From Neobacillus cucumis (GTDB lineage: Bacteria > Bacillota > Bacilli > Bacillales_B > DSM-18226), in assembly GCF_016107705.1 (NCBI RefSeq), contig NZ_JAEHGC010000018.1, forward strand, positions 1 to 64,000: a stretch of 64,000 nucleotides of DNA. The letters are read 5' to 3'. The notes below the pieces were generated by a model that did not search any database, was not told the origin of the DNA, and saw only the letters and a program-made list of their open reading frames with translations. Below, in pieces: positions 8,907-17,661 of the stretch. A program made the position numbers and the translations under genes. Position 1 is the stretch's first letter. Each line of letters starts with the position of its first letter.

Positions 8907-9977
8907 TTAAAGGATAAACATTCCAACGATCCCACTTACAATTCCAATTACCACTGTTGAACCTGCGACGAAGAACAATACCTTTTTCGGAAATGATCTT
9001 GCCACAAGGATAAGGGATGGAAGGCTGACAGATGGCAATGTCACTAAAAGTGCTGCAGCCGGTCCGCCGCCAAGTCCAAACGACATAAACGTTTGAATGA
9101 TAGGAATCTCTGCTGCAGTTGGGATAACAAACAACATCCCTGCAATCGCAAAACCAATCAAGGTAAGAATCCCATTTGCAGCTGCATCACTAATATGCGG
9201 GAACAGCCACACCTTAACCGCACCCATTAACAAAACCGAAAGGATATAGGCTGGAATAATATATAACACCATGCTGCCCATAGCTTTTACCCATCTTGCT
9301 AAAAATGAACCTGATGCTTCTTTCTCTGCTTTTTCGAGCATTTTATCAAGGTCTACCGCCTTTGAATTTGGTGCAAAGCGATTCGCCAAGTAACTGACAC
9401 CGAATGTTAAGATAACACCAAAAATTAAGCGTAATAATGTAAACTTCCAAGATAATACAAAAGTCATAAAAATTAATACGGCTGGGTTAAGCGTTGGATT
9501 CCCAATCCAAAACGCAAGGCTCGCACCGACTGAGACATTCTTTTTACGTAAGCCTACAGCGATTGGTGCTGCACAGCAAGTGCACATCATCCCAGGAAGT
9601 GATGCAAGTCCGGCAACAGCTGTACTGCCAAAAGAAGTTTTTCCAAGAACTTTTAACAGCCAGTTCGTTGGGACTAATACTTGAACTAATGATCCAATAA
9701 TGATTCCGAGAACGGCTGCTTTCCAAACAGCATTAAAATAGGTCAATGCGTAAGCCCAGGCACTGTCCCATGAAGCAGCTGGCAGATCCGCTTTATCTCC
9801 TAAAATTGATGTACCAATGGAATGAGTAGTGGCTGCAAGAATGGATTTACCATAATAAGGAACCCACTTTACATACGCTAATCCAGCAATCGCGATAAAT
9901 AAAAATAGAATGGCATACACAACAGTCTTTTTGGAGTTAGGCTGCGGCGTTGAAATTGAACTATTCATTTGCGCCAT
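8907..9977 (-). CDS. Permease of the YraQ/DUF318 family (PF03773)
   Basis: Polytopic membrane protein of 356 aa with about eight to nine hydrophobic segments in two halves separated by a charged cytoplasmic loop (about residues 205-230). A striking segment is GMMCTCCAAPIAVGLRKK, followed by AFWIGNPTLNPAVL; paired cysteines in this region are typical of the family, some members of which (ArsP) export organoarsenicals. The substrate here is unknown and no ars genes are nearby. ATG at 9977 has ATGGAGGT upstream. The 15-copy 52-bp repeat array begins 127 bp upstream of its start. Confidence 0.75.
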   Translation of the reverse strand: MAQMNSSISTPQPNSKKTVVYAILFLFIAIAGLAYVKWVPYYGKSILAATTHSIGTSILGDKADLPAASWDSAWAYALTYFNAVWKAAVLGIIIGSLVQVLVPTNWLLKVLGKTSFGSTAVAGLASLPGMMCTCCAAPIAVGLRKKNVSVGASLAFWIGNPTLNPAVLIFMTFVLSWKFTLLRLIFGVILTFGVSYLANRFAPNSKAVDLDKMLEKAEKEASGSFLARWVKAMGSMVLYIIPAYILSVLLMGAVKVWLFPHISDAAANGILTLIGFAIAGMLFVIPTAAEIPIIQTFMSFGLGGGPAAALLVTLPSVSLPSLILVARSFPKKVLFFVAGSTVVIGIVSGIVGMFIL

Positions 9978-10103
9978 GTTTCAAAACCTCCATTTTAAAA
10001 AATCAACTTCTAAATTATATCACACTCTGTCAATCTATTAAGTCGATTTCCATCAAGCAAAATGTAAAAATGATGGCAATGGAGAGTGCTGTGTAGTGGC
10101 ATA

Positions 10104-10883
10104 TTGTTCCCGTTTTGATGAATATTTCAGCTGCTTGGGCACTGACAGGCACTCATAGTTCCCGTTCTGGTGAATTTTTCAGCTGCTCGGGCACTGACAG
10201 GCACTCATAGTTCCCGTTCTGGTGAATTTTTCAGCTGCTCGGGCACTGACAGGCACTCATAGTTCCCGTTCTGATGAATTTTTCCCCTGCTCGGGCACTG
10301 ACAGGGCCTCATAGTTCCCGTTCTGATGAATTTTTCAGCTGCTCGGGCACTGACAGACACCCATAGTTCCCGTTCTGGTGAATTTTTAAGCTGCTCGGGC
10401 ACTGACAGACACCCATAGTTCCCGTTCTGGTGAATTTTTAAGCTGCTCGGGCACTGACAGGGCCTCATAGTTCCCGTCCTGATGAATTTTTCAGCTGCTC
10501 GGGCACTGACAGACACCCATAGTTCCCGTTCTGGTGAATTTTTAAGCTGCTCGGACATTGACAGGGCCTCATAGTTCCCGTTTTGGTGTAAATTTTGGCT
10601 GCTCGGGCACTGACAGGGCCTCATAGTTCCCGTTCTGATGAATTTTTCAGCTGTTCGGGCACTGACAGGCACTCATAGTTCCCGTTCTGATGAATTTTTC
10701 AGCTGTTCGGGCACTGACAGGCACTCATAGTTCCCGTTCTGATGAATATTTTAGCTGCTCGGGCACTGACAGGCATTCATAGTTCCCGTTCTTATGAATA
10801 TTTCAGCTGCTCGGGCACTGACAGGCATTCATAGTTCCCGTTCTGGTGAATTTTTAAGCTACTCGGGCACTGACAGGTATTCG
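10104..10883 (+). repeat. 52-bp tandem repeat array, 15 copies (array 1)
   Basis: Fifteen head-to-tail units with an exact 52-bp period; the core GGGCACTG recurs at 10137 and every 52 bp to 10865 without one insertion or deletion. Each unit contains, in order, TAGTTCCCGTTCTGGTGAA, a T-run, CAGCTGCTCGGGCACTGA and CAGGCACTCA, with a few substitutions per unit. The first unit is the most diverged. The array fills the gap between the GGDEF-EAL gene (stop at 10888) and the permease gene. Open frames through it (for example on the minus strand) arise only because three units equal 156 bp and stop codons are absent; I do not regard them as genes. There are no unique spacers, so it is not CRISPR. Confidence 0.95.
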
Positions 10884-10887
10884 CGAT

Positions 10888-13029
10888 TTATCCTGAATAC
10901 GATCTTCTAACGATTGCACACCGTGATTCAAATTCACCCGCTGAAACCGGCTTGCTGAAATAATAGCCTTGTGCCTCTTTACAATGTTGTGAAAGTAGGA
11001 ATGAAACATGTTCTTCCGTTTCAACCCCCTCTGCAATCACTTTAATTTTTAAAAAGTGGGCCATCAAAATAATCGCTTTTACGATCGTTCGGTCATTTGC
11101 ATCCGTCGTGGACTCACGAATAAAAGACTGATCAATTTTTAATTTATCAATTGGAAACTTCTTCAAATAGTTTAACGAACTATATCCTGTCCCAAAATCA
11201 TCAATACTAATATTTATCCCAAGATCTTTAAGAGCCAACAGCGTAGAAACGGAATGCTCTACATCCATGGTCATACTTTCGGTAATTTCCAGCTCTAAAA
11301 ATTTCGGATCGAGACCGATCTCAAACAGAATTTTTTCAACCGTTTCGACTAAATTACTTTGAAAAAATTGTTTCGCGGAAATATTAACCGCTATCGTGAT
11401 TGGCGGCAGACCCGCCAACTGCCACTCCTTGTTTTGCTGACAAGCCGTCCGGAGCGCCCATTCCCCAATTGGGATAATCAGCCCCGATTCTTCTGCAACA
11501 CGTATAAATTCATTTGGAGGAATGAGACCATTTTCAGGATGCTGCCAGCGAATTAAAGCTTCCGCTCCAATGATTTGATTGGTTTCAAGGTTAAATTGCG
11601 GCTGGTAATGGATTATAAATTCGTTCCTTTCTAATGCTTTACGCAATTTCATTTCTAATTCCAATTCATTCTGGGATTGATTTTTTATTTCCTTATTAAA
11701 AATTGCAAAGTTGTTCTTGCCTTTTTCCTTTGCATGGTACATGGCTAAATCCGCATTTTTAATAATCGAATTAAAATCCTCTCCATGTTCGGGAAAAAGG
11801 CTGATCCCAATACTCGGAGTTATTAAAATATCATGATGATTAATATGAAAAGGATTGGATAACGCTGTAATTACACGCTTGGCCATTAAAATCGCTCTTT
11901 TTTCATTTGTTTCAGGTAAAAGGAAGCAAAATTCATCACCGCCGAACCTGGAAACCATGCTCTTTCCATCCATGCAATTTTTCAGTCTTTCAGCCACTTC
12001 TGTTAAGAGCAGGTCCCCTACCTCATGACCCATAAAATCATTGATCGCCTTAAAGCGATCCAAATCTAAAAATAAAATGGCAAAATTTTCGTTTTGTTGC
12101 TTAGAGGTGTTCAACACTTCCTCAAATTTTTCTTTAAAATAATGCCTGTTCGGTAAATCAGTTAATTGGTCATGATAAGCCATATACTTGATCATTTTCT
12201 CGTTATTTTTTCGCTTTGTAATATCTATAACGGTACCAATTATGGCTTCCTCACCGTTATAATCGATTTTTGAACCATAAGTTTCTAACGTAATACCTAC
12301 CCGGTCTTTTCGAAACATACGGAATTGATAGGTGGTTGTTGCTTCCACATTGGTTATCAGTTTATTAATATTTTCCAAAACAGAGGGATAATCCTCAGGA
12401 GCAATCGCATCTTCTAAGTTTAAGGATAAAATTTCGTCATGACGATAGCCGGTTATTTCACATAGCCTTGGGTTCACATACATGATTTTTCCATTTTGAT
12501 AAATATAAACCCCTACCAATGAATTCTCGACTAAGCTTCGATATTTTGATTCCGCTTCGATTAGTTTTTTTTGCGCTTTTTTTTGCACAGTAATTTCTTT
12601 AATAATTGCGTAGACACCGGTTATTTTTCCATTTATATAAATTGGAATATTTGTAGCCGCGATATCCCGTTTTCTTCCTTTATGATCAAAAATTTCACAC
12701 TCATACGTAACTGATTTCCCATGAACCGCTTTGTTAAAGTTGCGAGTCGTTTCTTCTAATTCCTCTGGAACAATAAAATGAGTAAATGGCTTATGGCGTA
12801 TATCATCTAGTGAATACCCTAAGGCATCTACCGCTTTATTGGCATTCAAGATTTTCCCCTCTAAATCAAAGGTAATAATGATGTCCGGATTTTGTTCAAA
12901 GAGTGACTTATAATATTGTTCATTCAGCTGCAATGCTTCAGATTGACCTGAAATTTTTCGCTTGAAGGAAGAAATGACTAAGAAAAAAACAGCAATCGCT
13001 ATAAGGACAATATAATCTAGGCTGGTCAA
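10888..13029 (-). CDS. PAS-PAS-GGDEF-EAL cyclic-di-GMP protein
   Basis: Membrane-anchored signalling protein of 713 aa predicted to make and/or break cyclic-di-GMP. One transmembrane segment (about 6-22) is followed by two PAS domains with PAC tails (about 36-155 and 160-275), a GGDEF domain (about 285-445) and an EAL domain (about 460-705). The GGDEF motif is intact (RFGGDEF, 361-367), as are the EAL motif (GAEALIRW, 488-495) and DDFGTGYSSL, so both activities are possible. The start is TTG at 13029 with AGGGGG upstream. The gene's 3' end abuts the 52-bp array. Input signal and output target are unknown. Confidence 0.88.
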   Translation of the reverse strand: MTSLDYIVLIAIAVFFLVISSFKRKISGQSEALQLNEQYYKSLFEQNPDIIITFDLEGKILNANKAVDALGYSLDDIRHKPFTHFIVPEELEETTRNFNKAVHGKSVTYECEIFDHKGRKRDIAATNIPIYINGKITGVYAIIKEITVQKKAQKKLIEAESKYRSLVENSLVGVYIYQNGKIMYVNPRLCEITGYRHDEILSLNLEDAIAPEDYPSVLENINKLITNVEATTTYQFRMFRKDRVGITLETYGSKIDYNGEEAIIGTVIDITKRKNNEKMIKYMAYHDQLTDLPNRHYFKEKFEEVLNTSKQQNENFAILFLDLDRFKAINDFMGHEVGDLLLTEVAERLKNCMDGKSMVSRFGGDEFCFLLPETNEKRAILMAKRVITALSNPFHINHHDILITPSIGISLFPEHGEDFNSIIKNADLAMYHAKEKGKNNFAIFNKEIKNQSQNELELEMKLRKALERNEFIIHYQPQFNLETNQIIGAEALIRWQHPENGLIPPNEFIRVAEESGLIIPIGEWALRTACQQNKEWQLAGLPPITIAVNISAKQFFQSNLVETVEKILFEIGLDPKFLELEITESMTMDVEHSVSTLLALKDLGINISIDDFGTGYSSLNYLKKFPIDKLKIDQSFIRESTTDANDRTIVKAIILMAHFLKIKVIAEGVETEEHVSFLLSQHCKEAQGYYFSKPVSAGEFESRCAIVRRSYSG

Positions 13030-13346
13030 AGAGAGTACCCCCTGTAAGGCTTTTCAAAGTTGTCATTAATAATTAGAAGGGATGATTCAGAAAGGATAGA
13101 ACAGTTTGTTCAAGTTTTCGTGGAGTATACTTTTTTACAGAAAGTATACAGAAAAAAAAGATACCAGGCACTGACCAAATAATGGATAGCACCTGGCACC
13201 TATGTATAGACCTTTTTAATTAAAACCGAAAAAGATTCTTATGCTTTAAATGAAAAACAATTAAGAATTCTGACTATACGAATGCATATAAAATGGAACA
13301 ATTCTGGATTAACAGTCTGAATACTTTACATAAAAGGTTTTCTGTA
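13030..13346. other. Intergenic region with a CAGGCAC-type imperfect hairpin
   Basis: No gene is seen. An imperfect inverted repeat lies at 13162-13202, with ATACCAGGCACTGACC on the left and AGCACCTGGCACCTAT on the right. The left arm carries the same CAGGCAC(T/C) word found in array 1 and in the element at 38231. The promoter of the GGDEF-EAL gene should lie in 13030-13110. Confidence 0.5.
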
Positions 13347-14012
13347 CTATTCTAAAGGTTTTTTCAAAGCATTCATAGTTATATTCCGAACATATTTCAT
13401 TGTTTCTTCCACTGCTTCTTCCTGTTTAAAATCCCTGCGATTATTTAAAATTGTTGTTAACATTCCCCGCCAAAGAAGAATGGTCATATTATTAATGTCC
13501 TCACTCGTATCCTGGTCGAGATACCCCTCCTCAACAGCCTTTTGTAATACAGCTTTACCCCTTTTAGTAATATTATGTTCGAAGATTAAGGGCTTAACTT
13601 CTTCAGACAAGCCTGTTAAATCATTTTGATATACTTCAAAGTAATGTTTCAAAAGCTCTTCTGGTGTTGCTCCTAAATCCGAATTAAAAATCGCATTGTA
13701 GATTTGAGGATCCTTAAAGGAATGTTTACAAAAACACTCCCAGCTTAACAGGTATTTCTCTATATGATTTTTACCCATGGTCATGTAGTAGGAAAGTTCT
13801 TTAATATATGGATTAATAAATCTCATAGAAGCAAAGAAAATTAAGTGTGAAAGTTCCCCAAAGTAATTATAAATAGTTGAACTTGTGTAGCCCGCAAGTT
13901 TTCCTATCTTTCTGATTGTTACATTTTCTATTCCCTCAGTTTCAATAATTTCAGCGGTTGCATCAACAAAATATTTCCACATTCGTGTCATTTGTATTTC
14001 CTTACGATTCAT
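13347..14012 (-). CDS. TetR/AcrR-family regulator
   Basis: DNA-binding repressor of 221 aa. The N-terminal helix-turn-helix is visible in IETEGIENVTIRKIGKLAGY followed by TSSTIYNYFGELSHLIFFA (about 20-62); the rest is a helical ligand domain without a recognised subfamily. ATG at 14012 has GGGGTGAAGT upstream. It lies just downstream of, and on the same strand as, the ETF-linked operon, separated by a probable terminator and 215 bp, so it has its own promoter. It is the only regulator near the cluster and is my candidate for binding the operators at 25841, 26067, 30326 and 30550. Confidence 0.85.
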   Translation of the reverse strand: MNRKEIQMTRMWKYFVDATAEIIETEGIENVTIRKIGKLAGYTSSTIYNYFGELSHLIFFASMRFINPYIKELSYYMTMGKNHIEKYLLSWECFCKHSFKDPQIYNAIFNSDLGATPEELLKHYFEVYQNDLTGLSEEVKPLIFEHNITKRGKAVLQKAVEEGYLDQDTSEDINNMTILLWRGMLTTILNNRRDFKQEEAVEETMKYVRNITMNALKKPLE

Positions 14013-14199
14013 ATTACTTCACCCCAACATTTACAGCCAATTTAGCCATCTACAAAAGTTTAATTTTAATATTACTATATTTTAATAATTCCGTCAATTA
14101 AACTCACTATAAATGGCCTTATTAAGCACTGTTGGGCTTATAAATGTTGAGTAAAGGTAAACCTTCAATTATTTTTCTACAATAACACATTTGATTTAA

Positions 14200-14227
14200 A
14201 AAAGCCTGGTAATTACTCTACAGGACT
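14200..14227 (-). terminator. Probable terminator of the ETF-linked operon
   Basis: On the minus strand AAGTCCTG pairs with CAGGCTT with one bulged T, and the hairpin is followed by TTTTTTAAATC. It directly follows the stop codon at 14228. The bulge lowers confidence. Confidence 0.5.
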
Positions 14228-14908
14228 TCAAATTCTTTGAAGAGCATCGGACACTTCCATTATCTTATAGGACTCCATTACACGGTTATTTTGCATCAAA
14301 GATTCGCGTTTTGATCTCAGTTCTTTTTTTTCCTCATCGGATAAATCCTCAGTCAACTCAATCGTGGATTGGACGTATTCTTCCACTATGGAACTGCTTG
14401 TTATTCTAATATCCCCATGTTTCACTCTGCCATCAGGAGAGTAGGCAAGCGCACTGACAATTCTATGGTTGGCACTACTCAGTGTTTCTCGTAAATAATT
14501 TGAGGAAACTATTCCACTTTCCTCAACAATTAATCGGGTGATGGCACGGTCATTTATTGCCTCCAGAATGAGCTCTGGATCATCCTCGACAACTACTTCT
14601 TTATGCAGCGGCCAAATATCCATCCAATAATTGTTCATATGTCGTTTTCCAACATGGAAAATATAGAAGTCAGGATAGATTCGGAGTTTATCAGGTTCAT
14701 TTCCCAAATCAGTTCGAAAAAAATCGTAAAATCTCGTAATCGCGGCCATTAAAAGGCCACTCGCACCAATACCCCCGCAGGGGCGCCTAACTACAATCCC
14801 AAGCCGATCATATTTATTAAAGCCAAGAAAAATATCCTCCAGGGTACCCTTTTGACCATCAATTGTGAAATTAAAATCCTCAGAATTTAGAACCTTTGTT
14901 GTATGCAA
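14228..14908 (-). CDS. Uncharacterised protein, last gene of the ETF-linked operon
   Basis: I do not recognise this 226-aa protein. It is soluble-looking, without signal peptide or clear membrane segment. A glycine-rich stretch, RRPCGGIGASGLLMA (about 43-57), precedes aromatic-rich sequence with HVGKRHMNNYWMDIWPLH (about 91-108). The C-terminal third is acidic and helical, and no cofactor motif is obvious. The start is TTG at 14908 with AGGGGGG eight bases upstream. It follows the flavin oxidoreductase gene by 40 bp and precedes the probable terminator, so it is very likely co-transcribed and may serve the same pathway. Confidence 0.7.
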   Translation of the reverse strand: MHTTKVLNSEDFNFTIDGQKGTLEDIFLGFNKYDRLGIVVRRPCGGIGASGLLMAAITRFYDFFRTDLGNEPDKLRIYPDFYIFHVGKRHMNNYWMDIWPLHKEVVVEDDPELILEAINDRAITRLIVEESGIVSSNYLRETLSSANHRIVSALAYSPDGRVKHGDIRITSSSIVEEYVQSTIELTEDLSDEEKKELRSKRESLMQNNRVMESYKIMEVSDALQRI

Positions 14909-14948
14909 ACTCCATGCCCCCCTAGTTTTCCGAACTGTTCGAGAACTA

Positions 14949-16904
14949 TTAAAGACTGGCTGCTAATTCAAAACCTTCAAGAACGGCTTCCTCCACCGTA
15001 CGAGGTATTAAGCTGTCACCAATTCGATAGATATTGGGAATATGTTCTTTCAGTTCATGAAACAGGTCGTTTTCCTGAAGTAGACCATATGCCAAGACAA
15101 GCGTATCTATATTTTCCCTTTTCAGCTCCTGCCCAGTATAGATATTGGAGAAGCTTACGGAATTTGGACCAGCCTTCGAAAGCTTATACTGTGCTGTCAT
15201 CTCAATTTCCTTCAAGAATAATTGGGTTAAAGTAAAAGTACGCACTTTTTCTTGAATCGAATGGCCGACCTGATAACAGGACGTGACCAATTCTACATTG
15301 CAGCCAAGTTCCTTCAAATAAAGTGCGACACCCACACCTGTCATATCGCCCTTCCAATCTGCCACGACTACCTTTTTTCCGGGCTCTTTTCGTCTGGTCA
15401 AAATATCCCAAGCTGTTACGACATGTGGAAGGTCCGCTCCGGCAACATGAGGAATATATGGCTTGCCTCCTGTAGCCAGGATGACTTCATCCGGCTTCAT
15501 TGCCAATATTAATTCCTTTGTGACAGTGGTATTCAACCTCACATCCACACGGTAATAATCCAAATCCCGCTTTAAATTTGAAACCAGCTCCCCGAATTCT
15601 TCCCTTCCCGGAACTTTGCGGGCCATCTTTACCTGTCCGCCCAATTCATCGCTTCGCTCAAATAAAGTGACTCTGTGTCCTCGTTCCGCCGCAATAACGG
15701 CAGCCTTCATCCCAGCCGGGCCGCCTCCAATGACAGCGATGTTTTTTATTTTTTCTGCCTTTGGCATTACAGAATACTGTAGTTCCCTGCCTGTAACTGG
15801 ATTTTGCAGGCAGCTGATTGGAATATCCATTTGCATATGCCCGATACAGGCCTGATCACATCCAATACATACCCGAATACGTTCTAATTCGCCGCGTAAA
15901 GCTTTATTAGGCATATGCGGGTCGCAAATCATCGCCCGTGTCATCCCCACCATATCGGCTTGACCATTCGCCAGCACATTTTCAGCAATAACCGGATCAT
16001 TGATGCGACCTGCTACAAAAATTGGCACAGATACTTGCTCTCTAATTTTTGCGGCATGGGAAGCAAAATGGGCTGGAGGAACCGGTGCTGGAGGGACAAT
16101 AAATGCGGAACTTGCATAGGTCGCAGAACTTCCGCCAGTCAGGTTAAAATAGTCCAAACCACCAATTTGTTGATCAATATACCGTAAAATTTCTTGTATT
16201 TCTCCATATTCGGCCCCTTCGTCCTCAAGGTCATCAACACTAAGTCTTAAACCAACAACAAATTCAGATCCGACCCTTTCACGAACACTCTCTACAATTT
16301 CCTTCAGAAAACGCAGTCGGTTTTCAATTGTCTGTCCACCATAAATATCTTTTCTTAAATTTAACCGCGGTGACCAGAATTGACTCGGTAAATACCCATG
16401 TGAGGCTACAATTTCTACACCGTCGAGTCCCCCTGTATTTACCCGTGCAGCCGTTTCCGCATAGCCTTTGATAATATCCCTAATTTCATCAATTTCCAGT
16501 TCCTTCGGTATAATTCGGAAGCGGTCAGCCGGGACAGCCGAGGGTGCTACCGCAACAGATGTTCCTGATGGAAAAACCTCTCTTCCCGGATGAAAAAGCT
16601 GGACAAACATCTTCGTGCCATACGAGTGAACAGCTTCCGCTAATTTCTTATAATAAGGGATGACTTCATCCTTAAAAGCACAAATTGTATCAGCTGTGAA
16701 AAATGCCGTAGGATGAACTGCGTTAGCTTCCACGATAATCAGCCCTGCACCGCCTTTTGCCCTTTCTTTATGATAGGCAATCAAACGGTCCGTTGGAATT
16801 CCGTCTTGTACATAGGAGGTCATGTGACCAGTACTTAATATTCTGTTTTTGATCCATAATGAGCCTATTTTCTTTGGTGTAAATAAATGGTTGAATGTAG
16901 CCAT
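14949..16904 (-). CDS. FMN/FAD iron-sulfur oxidoreductase, DgcA/2,4-dienoyl-CoA reductase family
   Basis: Multidomain flavoenzyme of 651 aa. Residues 1-345 form an Old-Yellow-Enzyme-type FMN barrel; a 4Fe-4S site follows at Cys346, Cys349, Cys353 and Cys365 (CIGCDQAC, then a later Cys); the C-terminal half has an FAD/NAD-binding fold with IGGGPAGMKAA (about 392-402). The family includes dienoyl-CoA and enoate reductases, trimethylamine dehydrogenase and N-methyl demethylases such as DgcA and StcD. The genes for EtfAB and Fe-S membrane proteins directly upstream favour a dehydrogenase or demethylase that gives its electrons to ETF, as in dimethylglycine demethylase systems. Substrate not known. 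ATG at 16904 has GGAGGAGG upstream. Confidence 0.82.
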   Translation of the reverse strand: MATFNHLFTPKKIGSLWIKNRILSTGHMTSYVQDGIPTDRLIAYHKERAKGGAGLIIVEANAVHPTAFFTADTICAFKDEVIPYYKKLAEAVHSYGTKMFVQLFHPGREVFPSGTSVAVAPSAVPADRFRIIPKELEIDEIRDIIKGYAETAARVNTGGLDGVEIVASHGYLPSQFWSPRLNLRKDIYGGQTIENRLRFLKEIVESVRERVGSEFVVGLRLSVDDLEDEGAEYGEIQEILRYIDQQIGGLDYFNLTGGSSATYASSAFIVPPAPVPPAHFASHAAKIREQVSVPIFVAGRINDPVIAENVLANGQADMVGMTRAMICDPHMPNKALRGELERIRVCIGCDQACIGHMQMDIPISCLQNPVTGRELQYSVMPKAEKIKNIAVIGGGPAGMKAAVIAAERGHRVTLFERSDELGGQVKMARKVPGREEFGELVSNLKRDLDYYRVDVRLNTTVTKELILAMKPDEVILATGGKPYIPHVAGADLPHVVTAWDILTRRKEPGKKVVVADWKGDMTGVGVALYLKELGCNVELVTSCYQVGHSIQEKVRTFTLTQLFLKEIEMTAQYKLSKAGPNSVSFSNIYTGQELKRENIDTLVLAYGLLQENDLFHELKEHIPNIYRIGDSLIPRTVEEAVLEGFELAASL

Positions 16905-16923
16905 TCCAATTTCCTCCTCCAGA

Positions 16924-17658
16924 CTACTTAGCCGTTAATGAATTTACGATTTCAGCAATATCTCTTGAAGCCATACTTGTACCGTGCGTCTGGTTCAACG
17001 AACCAATAGCTTCCTCCATCATCAATAAGCAAAAAGGACACGAGGTCATGGTTGTACTTGCACCTGTATTAAGTGCTTCTTCCCCACGGATTGTGTTAAT
17101 TTTCTCACCGCGTTGTTTCGTTTCGAACATGGCACCGCCGCCTGCGCCGCAGCAGAGGGATTTTTCTTTACTGTGCTCCATCTCGACAATTTCATATCCG
17201 AGCATTTCCAAAATATCCCTTGGTGCATCAAAGATTCCATTTTGTCGCCCTAAATAACATGGGTCATGATAGGTGACAATTTCCCTCTCTTGCTTTTCAG
17301 GAATCTTTAAGCGTCCATCCCGGATCAGATTATAAATAAAGGTTGTATAATGCGTTACCTCAAAATCCCCCCCAAATGCGGGGTACTCATTTTTAAACAT
17401 ATTGAAGCAGTGGGGACAAGTCGTCACAATGGATGTAACTTCATGTCCCTTCAGGGTTTTAATATTGTGCTGGGCTAATTCCTGAAATAAATTTTCATCA
17501 CCCATGCGACGGGCAATATCGCCCGTACATCGTTCCTTGTTTCCTAAAATCGCGTAATCCACATTCGCTTTTTCCATTATTTCCGAAAATGCCCGCGCAA
17601 TTGACTGTAATCTTTTATCGTATGCCGCAGCACAACCTACCCAAAATAAAACTTCCAT
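16924..17658 (-). CDS. CCG-domain (Fe-S) protein, HdrD/GlpC-like
   Basis: Protein of 244 aa with two cysteine-rich CCG domains. Cysteine clusters are seen in TTCPHCFNMF (about 79-88) with the later HDPCYLGR and CCGAGGG, and in TSCPFCLLMM (about 205-214). CCG domains bind 4Fe-4S clusters and pass electrons in heterodisulfide reductase, glycerol-3-phosphate and lactate dehydrogenases. In dimethylglycine systems the same domains are, as I recall, the C-terminal part of DgcB; here they are a separate gene whose ATG at 17658 lies 3 bp after the stop of the membrane Fe-S gene. The two proteins probably form one electron-transfer complex. Confidence 0.82.
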   Translation of the reverse strand: MEVLFWVGCAAAYDKRLQSIARAFSEIMEKANVDYAILGNKERCTGDIARRMGDENLFQELAQHNIKTLKGHEVTSIVTTCPHCFNMFKNEYPAFGGDFEVTHYTTFIYNLIRDGRLKIPEKQEREIVTYHDPCYLGRQNGIFDAPRDILEMLGYEIVEMEHSKEKSLCCGAGGGAMFETKQRGEKINTIRGEEALNTGASTTMTSCPFCLLMMEEAIGSLNQTHGTSMASRDIAEIVNSLTAK

Positions 17659-17661
17659 TGT

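Noticed and set aside
10205..10672. 155-aa minus-strand reading frame with repeated Pro-Val-Ser-Ala-Arg words
   Set aside because: It is the 52-bp array read through in rotating frames; no ribosome binding site and no stop codons by chance of the repeat.
10104..10883. CRISPR array
   Set aside because: The units are near-identical over all 52 bp and there are no unique spacers and no cas genes.
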